DNA of 7,671 nucleotides from Bacteroidota bacterium (GTDB lineage: Bacteria; Bacteroidota; Rhodothermia; Rhodothermales; UBA10348). Where the stretch lies: assembly GCA_018623785.1 (NCBI GenBank), contig JAAZVD010000067.1:1-7671 (forward strand). The letters are read 5' to 3'. The notes below the pieces were generated by a model. That model made no database searches. It had not been told where the DNA came from and was given only the letters and a program-made list of their open reading frames with translations. Of this stretch, positions 1 to 6,702 are shown one piece after another; within the stretch, counting starts at the first letter, position 1, and every line of letters starts with the position of its first letter. A program made the translations under genes and the position numbers.

Positions 1-677
<677 letters not shown>

Positions 678-757
678 TATGGTTGCGCGTGCATCCCCCA
701 GGGATTGCCACGGGCTATACCTGCAGGGTACGTAACAATCGTGCTGTACAGCCTACA

Positions 758-792
758 AATGGGTGCGGCCGCAGAATGCGGCCGCACCCATT
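758..792 (+). terminator. Perfect 15-bp hairpin after rpoC, probable terminator
   Basis: The arms 758-772 (AATGGGTGCGGCCGC) and 778-792 are perfect reverse complements around the 5-base loop AGAAT. The stem is very GC-rich and lies 81 bases after the rpoC stop. The downstream run (CTCGTTCT) is only weakly T-rich, so it is not a textbook rho-independent terminator. Position and stability still make termination of the rpoBC unit the best reading. Each arm also contains the 8-base self-palindrome GCGGCCGC. Confidence 0.6.
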
Positions 793-876
793 CTCGTTCT
801 GGCTCGTCTCCAAGATCAACTGGCCAGACATTTCGATGGTGGGTTCTACGGGTCCCGGTGTAAGCGCCTTTCGACC

Positions 877-1305
877 ATGGCGCATCCAAACGACGCACAT
901 CCCGTAGTGGACATCGGTCCGCCCTCATCAATCTTGTATATCGGCTCACAACTCATGCTGCGTGACATCCATGCCTATGCCGGAAGCGTTGGCACCTTTT
1001 GCATAGCCATCGGCATGGTACTCGTTTTTTTGGGCTGGTGGATGGCTATCACTGCCACTGTCGTCCGCGAGGGGGTAAGTCGATGGACCAGAATGATCCG
1101 GATCATCCTGATCTCCCTGGTACCACCGTTAGGTATCCTTTTTCTGGCAGCGTATATCCGATCTGACGGAGTCAGGGTGTCCCGATCTATGGCGGCGGTG
1201 TCTGCAAACGGTAAATCCCGTCAGGCCGTAGGCCGGCAACACGGTCGGGAGGCTACCCGTCATCGCAGTATGAGCAGGCCTGGTGCTGGCGTTGCCCCGA
1301 ACTGA
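877..1305 (+). CDS. Hypothetical small membrane protein with two predicted helices
   Basis: I do not recognise the family. From ATG 877 the product is 142 residues. Two hydrophobic stretches stand out: roughly residues 40-63 (GTFCIAIGMVLVFLGWW onward) and 74-94 (IILISLVPPLGILFLAAYI). An Arg-rich loop (REGVSRWTRMIR) joins them, and a basic, low-complexity tail of about 45 residues follows the second helix. The charge pattern suggests a hairpin in the inner membrane with a cytoplasmic loop. A second start at ATG 955 (116 residues, MLRDIHAYAG) is about equally likely, since neither has a clear ribosome binding site. In-frame codons upstream of 877 run back into the post-rpoC hairpin and are probably not translated. 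The stop TGA 1303-1305 abuts the stop of the opposing glycosidase gene. Supporting signs of coding are an uninterrupted frame, GC-rich third positions and the helix pair; function is unknown. Confidence 0.5.
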   Translation: MAHPNDAHPVVDIGPPSSILYIGSQLMLRDIHAYAGSVGTFCIAIGMVLVFLGWWMAITATVVREGVSRWTRMIRIILISLVPPLGILFLAAYIRSDGVRVSRSMAAVSANGKSRQAVGRQHGREATRHRSMSRPGAGVAPN

Positions 1306-1314
1306 TCAGGGGCA
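1293..1314. terminator. Hairpin spanning two convergent stop codons, possible bidirectional terminator
   Basis: TGCCCC (1293-1298) and GGGGCA (1309-1314) are perfect complements around a 10-base loop. The loop holds the TGA stop of the rightward gene and the TGA stop of the leftward gene, which together read TGATCA. There is no T-run on either side, so termination activity is uncertain. It is, however, the only structure seen at the convergent junction. Confidence 0.35.
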
Positions 1315-2247
1315 GGAGACGATAATACCCGAGACCACTTCTCGTTGATAGCTCGAGCCAGCGGGTTTGTTGATCAGCGCACCCGTGATGACCATCGTGC
1401 TTGAGCCGCCGCCATCAAGATTGAGTGCTGACGATGCATCAAATTGGAGCAGCATGTTAGCAAGTTCCTCCAAGGTAACTCCTCGACTGGCTGATTGACG
1501 GCCATCAACAACCATGAGGAGAAGGCGCCCCGATGTGTCGATACCCGCTGCCGTACGAGGGTGTGCCTCTGACAGGGAGGTATGGAAGAATACCTCCTCT
1601 TCCAATGTTATGCGTGTGAGGCCGTCCTCGACCAGTAGAGGGCCTGCTGCCACCGCATCATGGGCCTTCCATTCATCACTTCCCCGCGCCGTTACCGCAT
1701 CCCCGGGTAAGCCTGGAAGATTGCCAATTGGCTCTGACCACCATGTGGATGAGTCCGAAACGCTACTTGCCCAGCCAATCTTCGGGATGTTGGAGACATC
1801 AAAACCGAGCGCTGCCCTGCGGACTGGATAGCGTAGGCCATCCACGTAGACACCGGGCGTAGCAGGATTCAGCAGTTGACCATCTGCTATCAACAAGCCG
1901 ATATGCTCAAAGCCTGCTCGACCCTCGAGGAAATAGCCGCCATTGACGCCTACGCAGGCATTCGCATTCCGGACCAGATCGCTGATCGACTCCCGACCGT
2001 CGTCATCATCAGAGGAGACAACCTGTACATCCAATCCGGGAGCTTGGGTATCCACCCGAACGACCCAGGCCTGAAGCGGGGCCTGGGAATCCTCTCCGTG
2101 GAAAACCTCTACAGCTGAGGGTATTCTGAACTCCCCGGATATATTCGTCCATACCACGGAAAGGGGATCAGTACTCTTCTTTGGTACGGTACAGGTTGAA
2201 AGTGGAGCCGTCGTCAGGAGCAGGATCAGCAGATGACAGACACGCAT
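1306..2247 (-). CDS. Exported/lipoprotein phosphodiester glycosidase family protein (NAGPA domain, DUF2233)
   Basis: The family is named for the mammalian uncovering enzyme, which removes GlcNAc from a phosphodiester link. Bacterial members are envelope proteins thought to act on glycosyl phosphodiesters, and the substrate here is unknown. The start chosen at 2247 gives 313 residues beginning MRVCHLLILLLTTAPLSTC: a positive residue, a hydrophobic core and a lipobox-like LSTC with Cys19. Thr at -1 is unusual, so plain Sec export is possible. Domain motifs in order: VNGGYF (101-106), DAVAAGPLLVEDG (197-209), HPRTAAGI (229-236), VVDGRQS (246-252) and ALNLDGGGSSTM (274-285), which are the core NAGPA motifs. 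The frame stays open upstream to a GTG at 2430. That would add 61 residues including heptad repeats and bury the signal peptide, and a -7 promoter box at 2302-2295 lies inside the extension, so 2247 is preferred. The gene is monocistronic, divergent from tetR and convergent with the small membrane gene. Confidence 0.88.
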   Translation of the reverse strand: MRVCHLLILLLTTAPLSTCTVPKKSTDPLSVVWTNISGEFRIPSAVEVFHGEDSQAPLQAWVVRVDTQAPGLDVQVVSSDDDDGRESISDLVRNANACVGVNGGYFLEGRAGFEHIGLLIADGQLLNPATPGVYVDGLRYPVRRAALGFDVSNIPKIGWASSVSDSSTWWSEPIGNLPGLPGDAVTARGSDEWKAHDAVAAGPLLVEDGLTRITLEEEVFFHTSLSEAHPRTAAGIDTSGRLLLMVVDGRQSASRGVTLEELANMLLQFDASSALNLDGGGSSTMVITGALINKPAGSSYQREVVSGIIVSCP

Positions 2248-2294
2248 GGATGGATCGGGCATTGTCTGGTAGAGTCCGAAGTTTTCAACGCTCG

Positions 2295-2302
2295 CAAACA
2301 TA
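2295..2302 (-). promoter_or_regulatory. Bacteroidota-type -7 promoter box for the glycosidase gene
   Basis: Read on the minus strand this is TATGTTTG, an exact match to the Bacteroidota -7 consensus TAnnTTTG. It lies about 48 bases upstream of ATG 2247, giving a short leader of roughly 40 bases. No good TTG -33 box is seen at the usual distance. Its place between the two candidate starts supports the downstream one. Confidence 0.45.
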
Positions 2303-2350
2303 CGGTCTTTTTGCGAAGGGACGGCGTAGGGAAAACTGGCTTGGCTGAGG

Positions 2351-2434
2351 TATGGTGTTTGGTCACGGAAGTGTGGTGCTTGGTCGCGGGAGCGCGGTGC
2401 CCGGTCGCGGAGGCGCGGCGTCCGGTCCACGCTG
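2351..2434. repeat. Degenerate 21-bp tandem repeat, four copies
   Basis: Four consecutive 21-base units start at 2351, 2372, 2393 and 2414. The central copies share a core close to GCGGTGCYYGGTCGCGG. Units 2 and 3 are most alike and the outer two more diverged. The unit length is a multiple of three and no stop is created. On the minus strand it would encode heptads of the form RDQAPHF / RDRAPRS / RDQTPYL in frame with the glycosidase, upstream of its preferred start. It lies in the intergenic region next to the candidate TetR operator. Confidence 0.8.
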
Positions 2435-2436
2435 GG

Positions 2437-2444
2437 TAGTTTTA
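2437..2444 (+). promoter_or_regulatory. Possible -7 promoter box for tetR
   Basis: TAGTTTTA matches TAnnTTTG at five of six fixed positions. It sits directly against the inverted repeat at 2444-2471, so a regulator bound there would cover the expected transcription start. No -33 TTG is seen at the usual spacing. Confidence 0.25.
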
Positions 2445-2471
2445 GACCGACCGGTTCCTACTGGACGGACT
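2444..2471. promoter_or_regulatory. Imperfect inverted repeat, candidate TetR-family operator
   Basis: The half-sites AGACCGACCGGT (2444-2455) and ACTGGACGGACT (2460-2471) are reverse complements at 9 of 12 positions, with a 4-base spacer. The 28-bp span fits operators of dimeric TetR/AcrR regulators. It lies 47 bases before the tetR start codon and next to a possible -7 box, which is the usual arrangement for autorepression. No second copy was found upstream of fadE by eye. Confidence 0.4.
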
Positions 2472-2518
2472 CCACGAAGAAGTGTACATTGATTAACGCC
2501 GTTATTCGCCCCAAATAG

Positions 2519-3139
2519 ATGAGCGAAGAAGAAGAAAAAGGATTGCGCAGGGCTATTCTTGACACAGCCCGCCAGCTGCTGACTACCGTTGGCTATGCAC
2601 GGCTTTCCATGCGCAATATTGCCAAGGAAATCGGATACAGTGCAACGAGTATCTACCTCCACTTCGAGAGCAAGGATGATCTTGTGCACGCTCTCATAGA
2701 CGAAGGTGTCGATGTGCTGCATGAAAGCTTGAGCAGGGCCAATGCATCCTTCAGCACTCCTGAGCATCGCCTTGAAGCCATGTGCCGAGCGTACGTCGCG
2801 TTCGGTCTTGAGCGCCCCGAATATTACGAGATCATGTACGTGCTCCATCCCGAGTACATCAAGCGATATCCTGTTGAGAAATATCGTAAAGCTCGGCGCA
2901 ACCTGGAGATCATGGCCGATGCGGTCCGTGATGGTATGGAAAGTGGTGTTTTCAGGAGCGTCGAGCCTATGCTTGCTGCAAATCTGGCATGGACGCAACT
3001 TCATGGGGTTGTGACGCTCCTTTCTTCGGAGCGTGTTGACAAACGCATAGCCCCAGACGACCTCATTGATGCCGCCTGCAGGCATGTTGTCTCAAGTATC
3101 TGCACCTGGAAAGACCCATCCAGTGTTCTGCCCTCGTAG
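2519..3139 (+). CDS. TetR/AcrR family transcriptional regulator, likely fatty-acid degradation regulator
   Basis: This is a 206-residue dimeric DNA-binding regulator, a normal length for the family. The N-terminal helix-turn-helix covers about residues 10-55: RRAILDTARQLLTTVGYARLS, then MRNIAKEIGYSATSIYLHFESKDDL, the hallmark TetR recognition region. The C-terminal ligand-binding part contains YYEIMYVLHP (102-111) and TQLHGVVTLL (159-168), which resembles the WHG-type C-terminal domain of TetR regulators. The start at ATG 2519 follows an in-frame TAG immediately upstream and has no clear Shine-Dalgarno. The next gene, 87 bases on in the same direction, is fadE, so a FadR-like role sensing acyl-CoA and repressing beta-oxidation is the most economical inference. 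The ligand cannot be read from the sequence. A candidate operator lies at 2444-2471. Confidence 0.92.
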   Translation: MSEEEEKGLRRAILDTARQLLTTVGYARLSMRNIAKEIGYSATSIYLHFESKDDLVHALIDEGVDVLHESLSRANASFSTPEHRLEAMCRAYVAFGLERPEYYEIMYVLHPEYIKRYPVEKYRKARRNLEIMADAVRDGMESGVFRSVEPMLAANLAWTQLHGVVTLLSSERVDKRIAPDDLIDAACRHVVSSICTWKDPSSVLPS

Positions 3140-3150
3140 GGTCGTAGCCT

Positions 3151-3182
3151 TCGCGGGCGTGTGACTCTCGCGAGCGTGTGAC
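3151..3182. repeat. Two 15-bp direct repeats between tetR and fadE
   Basis: TCGCGGGCGTGTGAC (3151-3165) and TCGCGAGCGTGTGAC (3168-3182) differ at one base and have a 17-base period. They fill the gap between the tetR stop and the possible fadE promoter. A regulator site or a chance local duplication are both possible. The second copy overlaps the 8-base palindrome CTCGCGAG (3167-3174). Confidence 0.6.
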
Positions 3183-3194
3183 CCTGGCAGCTTC

Positions 3195-3202
3195 GATATT
3201 TG
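3195..3202 (+). promoter_or_regulatory. Possible -7 promoter box for fadE
   Basis: GATATTTG matches the TAnnTTTG consensus except at its first base. It lies 24 bases before the fadE ATG and just after the tandem 15-mers. No -33 TTG is apparent, so fadE could equally be read through from tetR. Confidence 0.25.
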
Positions 3203-3226
3203 ACCTAATAATTCGGCTTCCGGACT

Positions 3227-5683
3227 ATGACGCTACCCTATTACTCTTTCTTCGATCTTGTCGCTCCGGACTGGGCTGTCTGGTCCGTTCTCGTACTGGC
3301 AATCCTCCATATGGGTTTTCATGGCTGGGGACTGCGTTCGTGGCTGGGTGTCATGGCCGTTTTTCTGTACGGCATGGGCGCTGGGGTAGGTTTCTGGATC
3401 GCTTTGGGCTGTGTAGTCGTTTTATTTGGGCTACCTCCGTTTCGGCGACAGATCAGTAGAGCTGTCATGAAACTGCTGGATGCCATTCAATTCCTGCCTA
3501 CCATTTCTCGTACGGAGCAGGAGGCCATCGATGCCGGCACGACATGGGTAGAAGGCGAACTGTTTTCCGGCAAGCCTGATTTCGGGCGCATCCTCTCTCA
3601 AGAGGAGTACCCTGGATTGACTGAGGAGGAGCAGGCCTTTATCGATGGGCCCTGTCAGGAGTTGTGTGATGCAACAGACGACTGGGACGTATTCCAGCGA
3701 CGGGATCTGCCGCCCCATGTGTGGGACTTGCTGAAAAAACACCGCTTCTTCGGAATGATCATTCCCAAGGAGTATGGAGGACTGGGCTTTTCGGCATCCG
3801 CCAACAGTGCTGTTGTTGGGAAGGTGGCGAGTGCGAATACGGTACTTGGCATTACGGTCATGGTCCCCAATTCACTGGGTCCCGCTGAACTACTTATCCA
3901 CTATGGAACGCAGCAGCAGAAAGACTATTACCTGCCGCGACTGGCCTCGCACGAAGATATTCCAGCCTTCGCCCTGACCGAACCGGGTGCCGGTTCGGAC
4001 GCCGGCGCCATGTCTGCCCGTGGCGATGTCTTCCGGGGAGAAGATGGTCGCCTGAAAATCCATCTGAACTGGAGTAAGCGGTATATCACGCTGGCTCCCA
4101 TTTCAACCGTGCTCGGGTTGGCTTTCAAGTTGTATGATCCGGACGAGTTGCTTGGGAAGGGCAAGCAGCTCGGTATTACCTGTGCCCTTGTTCATTCGAA
4201 CGCGGGAGGTGTTGATAACGGGTTTCGCCATGATCCGCTCGGTATTCCTTTCTTTAATGGTCCGACCTACGGCACGAATGTCGTCGTGGATCTCGAGGAG
4301 GCGGTTATCGGTGGCGCTGATGGCGTTGGACGGGGGTGGCGTATGCTGATGGAGTGCCTGGCGGCGGGAAGGGGTATCTCCCTGCCTGCTGTGGGGAGCT
4401 TCAGCACTAAAAAGGTAGCTCGGGTTGCCGGTGCCCACGCTGTCATTCGGCAACAGTTTGGTCTGTCAATAGGAAAGTTCGAGGGTATCGAAGAACCGTT
4501 GGCACGCATAGGCGGCATGACCTACATCCTTGATGCAGCCCGGCGCTTTACCAACGGTGCACTGGACAAGGGTGCCAAACCGGCCGTAGTCACGGCCATG
4601 ATGAAATACAACGCCACGGAAGCATTTCGGCATGTGATAAACGACGGTATGGATATTCTGGGCGGCAATGCCATTTCCCGGGGGCCACGTAACGCACTGG
4701 CTCACACCTACATCAATACGCCTATCGGGGTTACGGTAGAAGGGGCCAATATCCTGACCCGGACTCTCATCGTGTTCGGACAGGGAGCTATCCGCTCGCA
4801 TCCTTGGGTACTGAAGGAAGTTCGGGCATTAGAGGCTAGCGACGTCAGGGCTTTTGATACGGCCTTTTGGAGTCATGTTGGTATGGTCGTGCGCAATGCA
4901 TTCCGTTCCGTTTTCCTGTCTGTGACTCGCGGCCGCCTGGCGCCCGCACCCGTGCGCGGTCCGGCAGCTCCTTATTATCGGAAGTTGGCTTGGGCTTCAG
5001 CCTCGTTCAGTATTCTTTCGGATCTGGCACTGGCCATGATGGGCGGAAATTTGAAGCGACGCGAAATGATAACTGGTCGCTTCGCGGATATTTTTTCTTG
5101 GTTGTATCTGACAACGGCCACCTTGCAGCGATTCGAGGCCGAGGGGCGTCCTGCTGAGGACGAGCCGCTGCTTCGCTACAGTATGGCTGTTGCATTTACG
5201 CGTATGCAGGACGGTTTCGATGCGCTGTTTGCTTCACTTCGCCTACCCGTTTTCGGACTCTTGTTTCGTGGACCCATCGGCGCATGGTCGCGTCTGAACC
5301 GGTTTCACGCTCCAGCAACGGATACGGACATCAAGAAGGTGGCTGCCATTCTCAAGACCCCGGGTGCGCAGAGGGACCGATTGACCGAAGGAATGTATGT
5401 GGCATCGTCCCCCGAAAAACCGACAGGTCGCCTGGAACGGGCCATGGCAGCCAGTCTGAGAGCAGAAAAGGCGGCCTCGATACTCAAGAAAGCATCGCGC
5501 AGCGGTACCATCCCGCGTGGCCCCTTGGAGATCCAGCTGCAGGCCGCCGTAGCTGCCTCTGTGCTGGATGCTGAACAAGCCGATCTGATCCGAGAAGCCG
5601 AGCGGTTGAGGAATGATGCGATCCAGGTGGATGCATTTTCACTGGAGGAATATCGACGAACGGCATGGGTGGATCCCGAGTAG
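3227..5683 (+). CDS. fadE: Acyl-CoA dehydrogenase FadE, membrane-anchored
   Basis: FadE catalyses the first step of beta-oxidation, FAD-dependent oxidation of acyl-CoA to trans-2-enoyl-CoA. At 818 residues it matches the long enterobacterial type (E. coli FadE, 814) end to end. Residues ~16-70 form two or three hydrophobic segments, a membrane anchor also present in E. coli FadE. The linker SRTEQEAIDAGTTWVEGELF (94-113) is a FadE signature. The dehydrogenase core has HRFFGMIIPKEYGGLGFSA (172-190), ALTEPGAGSDAGA (249-261), KRYITLAPI (284-292), GRGWRMLMECLAAGRGISLP (368-387) and VTVEGANILTR (502-512). Glu505 aligns with the catalytic base of the acyl-CoA dehydrogenase family (MCAD IYEGT). The region after ~540, including GNLKRRE and DIFSWLYL, is the C-terminal DUF1974-type extension. 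No frameshift or missing key residue is seen. It follows tetR by 87 bases, and no convincing terminator follows it. Confidence 0.97.
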   Translation: MTLPYYSFFDLVAPDWAVWSVLVLAILHMGFHGWGLRSWLGVMAVFLYGMGAGVGFWIALGCVVVLFGLPPFRRQISRAVMKLLDAIQFLPTISRTEQEAIDAGTTWVEGELFSGKPDFGRILSQEEYPGLTEEEQAFIDGPCQELCDATDDWDVFQRRDLPPHVWDLLKKHRFFGMIIPKEYGGLGFSASANSAVVGKVASANTVLGITVMVPNSLGPAELLIHYGTQQQKDYYLPRLASHEDIPAFALTEPGAGSDAGAMSARGDVFRGEDGRLKIHLNWSKRYITLAPISTVLGLAFKLYDPDELLGKGKQLGITCALVHSNAGGVDNGFRHDPLGIPFFNGPTYGTNVVVDLEEAVIGGADGVGRGWRMLMECLAAGRGISLPAVGSFSTKKVARVAGAHAVIRQQFGLSIGKFEGIEEPLARIGGMTYILDAARRFTNGALDKGAKPAVVTAMMKYNATEAFRHVINDGMDILGGNAISRGPRNALAHTYINTPIGVTVEGANILTRTLIVFGQGAIRSHPWVLKEVRALEASDVRAFDTAFWSHVGMVVRNAFRSVFLSVTRGRLAPAPVRGPAAPYYRKLAWASASFSILSDLALAMMGGNLKRREMITGRFADIFSWLYLTTATLQRFEAEGRPAEDEPLLRYSMAVAFTRMQDGFDALFASLRLPVFGLLFRGPIGAWSRLNRFHAPATDTDIKKVAAILKTPGAQRDRLTEGMYVASSPEKPTGRLERAMAASLRAEKAASILKKASRSGTIPRGPLEIQLQAAVAASVLDAEQADLIREAERLRNDAIQVDAFSLEEYRRTAWVDPE

Positions 5684-5777
5684 TCCTTGGCATCACGGGC
5701 GCTCATGCGGCGGGTCTGCAAACCGCGGGGTCAGAATATCACCCGGATTAGGATTCGCACCGTGCCGCATGGATTCG

Positions 5778-5786
5778 TATATTATG
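5778..5786 (+). promoter_or_regulatory. Weak candidate promoter box for the CsbD-like gene
   Basis: TATATTATG lies 38 bases upstream of ATG 5824, in the only AT-rich spot of the 140-base gap after fadE. It shares TAnnTT with the Bacteroidota -7 box but not the final TG. No -33 box is seen and the match may be chance. Confidence 0.2.
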
Positions 5787-5823
5787 CATTCTTAGCTACG
5801 AAGCAGCCAACCCCCGTTTTTCC

Positions 5824-6018
5824 ATGGCAACCCAAAACATGAACGATAGTTGGGCCCGCGTTGTTGATCAGATTCGAACAATCTGGAGCGATCAGGAGTT
5901 CGACGATACAGAGATGAAAAAGGCCCGCGGTAAGTTCAATAAAATGGTCGATCTCATTCATGAGAAGACCGGTGAGCCACGCCCCGAGATCATGCAGAAA
6001 ATATCTGCGTTTTTGTAG
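5824..6018 (+). CDS. CsbD-like small stress protein
   Basis: This is a 64-residue soluble, charged protein. It has the size and pattern of the CsbD family: an early Trp (SWARVVDQI), a second Trp before an acidic turn (IWSDQEFDDTEM), then a central ARGKFNKMVDLIHEKTGE stretch and a C-terminal helix (PEIMQKISAFL). Family members are small helical proteins often induced in general stress responses, and their biochemical role is not established. The start ATG 5824 follows a pyrimidine-rich run without a Shine-Dalgarno. The gene is followed within 25 bases by a strong terminator, which argues that this frame is a real short transcript end. It sits 140 bases after fadE and may have its own promoter or lie at the end of the fadE transcript. 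Family assignment is by motif memory and is moderately sure. Confidence 0.72.
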   Translation: MATQNMNDSWARVVDQIRTIWSDQEFDDTEMKKARGKFNKMVDLIHEKTGEPRPEIMQKISAFL

Positions 6019-6041
6019 GAAAGCCTTCCCACCGATTCCTG

Positions 6042-6070
6042 AAAGCCCGGCCATGAAGGCCGGGCTTTTT
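6042..6070 (+). terminator. Rho-independent terminator after the CsbD-like gene
   Basis: The arms AAAGCCCGGCC (6042-6052) and GGCCGGGCTTT (6058-6068) form a perfect 11-bp stem with loop ATGAA. The T-run at 6066-6070 continues as CTGTTTG. This is the clearest terminator in the window. It isolates the CsbD-like gene, and any fadE read-through, from the thioesterase that starts 63 bases later. Confidence 0.92.
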
Positions 6071-6132
6071 CTGTTTGTGGCCGTATTATGGGATGCGGCA
6101 TAGCTTCAACCCCGCAATTTCCTTTCCGACTC

Positions 6133-6555
6133 ATGGCCTCGATCTGGAAAAAGCCCACAGATCTTCAAACCATCAACCAGTTCAGTTGTGCAGGATTGGT
6201 TGGCCACATCGGCATTCGTGTCACGGCTATCACGGAGGATGCCATGACGGCCTCAATGCCGGTAGATGAGCGGACTACCCAGGCTCTGGGCCTGCTGCAC
6301 GGGGGAGCGTCGGCAGCATTGCTGGAAACAGTGGCCAGCGTAGCCGCCAATTGGACCGTTGGAGAAGATGCCTTCTGTGTTGGCGTTGCACTCAACATCA
6401 ATCATCTCAAAGCGAAAACGGAGGGTGTTGTCTATGCCACGGCCCGTCCACTGCGGCTTGGGAAAACGCTTCAGGTTTGGGATGTGGAGGTGCTCGACGA
6501 GGATGGGGAGCATATTTCTTCCGGACGCATGACCATGGCAGTGCGTGGGCGCTGA
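6133..6555 (+). CDS. Hotdog-fold acyl-CoA thioesterase, YdiI/MenI-like
   Basis: This cytoplasmic hydrolase cleaves a CoA thioester. The closest family I recognise is E. coli YdiI (MenI), which hydrolyses 1,4-dihydroxy-2-naphthoyl-CoA in menaquinone synthesis and also acts on other aryl- and acyl-CoAs. The start ATG 6133 gives 140 residues (YdiI has 136) and places IWKK at 4-7, as in YdiI. An upstream in-frame ATG at 6088 would add 15 unlike residues. The core reads MPVDERTTQ (42-50), LGLLHGGASAALLE (52-65) and NINHLKA (88-94). Gln50, His56 and Glu65 line up with YdiI Gln48, His54 and the catalytic Glu63 at a constant offset of two. QVWDVEVLDEDG (114-125) and SGRMTMAV (130-137) complete the fold. 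It is preceded by a terminator and followed by a gene-free stretch, so it is probably a single-gene unit. MenI versus a general acyl-CoA thioesterase cannot be settled from sequence alone. Confidence 0.93.
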   Translation: MASIWKKPTDLQTINQFSCAGLVGHIGIRVTAITEDAMTASMPVDERTTQALGLLHGGASAALLETVASVAANWTVGEDAFCVGVALNINHLKAKTEGVVYATARPLRLGKTLQVWDVEVLDEDGEHISSGRMTMAVRGR

Positions 6556-6583
6556 CGGCCCCTGAGGAAGTCTTTTGGGCTGT

Positions 6584-6654
6584 TCATCGTGCTATCGCGT
6601 CATCGTGCCTGCGTCATAGCGCCATCGTCACATCTTTCCCTCGCATCATCGTGC
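6584..6654. repeat. Three copies of a TCATCGTGC motif in the gap after the thioesterase
   Basis: The 9-mer TCATCGTGC occurs at 6584-6592, 6600-6608 and 6646-6654, with a partial copy (CATCGT) near 6623. The first two are 16 bases apart. It lies in the 271-base gap 6556-6826, which holds no convincing gene on either strand. The purpose is unknown and simple sequence drift is possible. Confidence 0.45.
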
Positions 6655-6665
6655 CGCAGACGCAT

Positions 6666-6702
6666 GGGGCTCCGCCAGGACGCATGCCCCGCTTTCCTCT
6701 TT
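6666..6702 (+). terminator. Weak candidate terminator for the thioesterase gene
   Basis: GGGGC (6666-6670) pairs with GCCCC (6686-6690), and TCC/GGA (6671-6673/6678-6680) can extend the stem with a bulge. A pyrimidine-rich run CTTTCCTCTTT follows (6692-6702). It is 110 bases after the stop and the helix is short, so support is modest. Confidence 0.3.

Noticed and set aside
763..876. Longer start for the small membrane gene at GTG 763
   Set aside because: The first codons would lie inside the post-rpoC hairpin stem and the added residues show no conserved pattern.
678..876. Possible RNA gene between rpoC and the small membrane gene
   Set aside because: Apart from the terminator-like hairpin no cloverleaf, riboswitch-like core or other conserved structure could be found by eye.
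2248..2430. N-terminal extension of the glycosidase starting at GTG 2430
   Set aside because: It would place a signal peptide at residues 62-80 of the protein and put the matching -7 promoter box inside the gene. The ATG at 2247 explains both better. Kept only as an alternative in the repeat finding.
2351..2434. Tandem repeat as a CRISPR array
   Set aside because: Units are directly adjacent with no unique spacers, the repeats are degenerate and there are no cas genes.
2363..3085. Minus-strand open frame of 240 codons opposite tetR
   Set aside because: It overlaps nearly all of a convincing TetR gene in antisense and has no recognisable domain.
4929..4936. GCGGCCGC in fadE, the same 8-mer as in the rpoC hairpin
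   Set aside because: A single 8-base palindrome inside a coding region without flanking similarity is not evidence of a related element.
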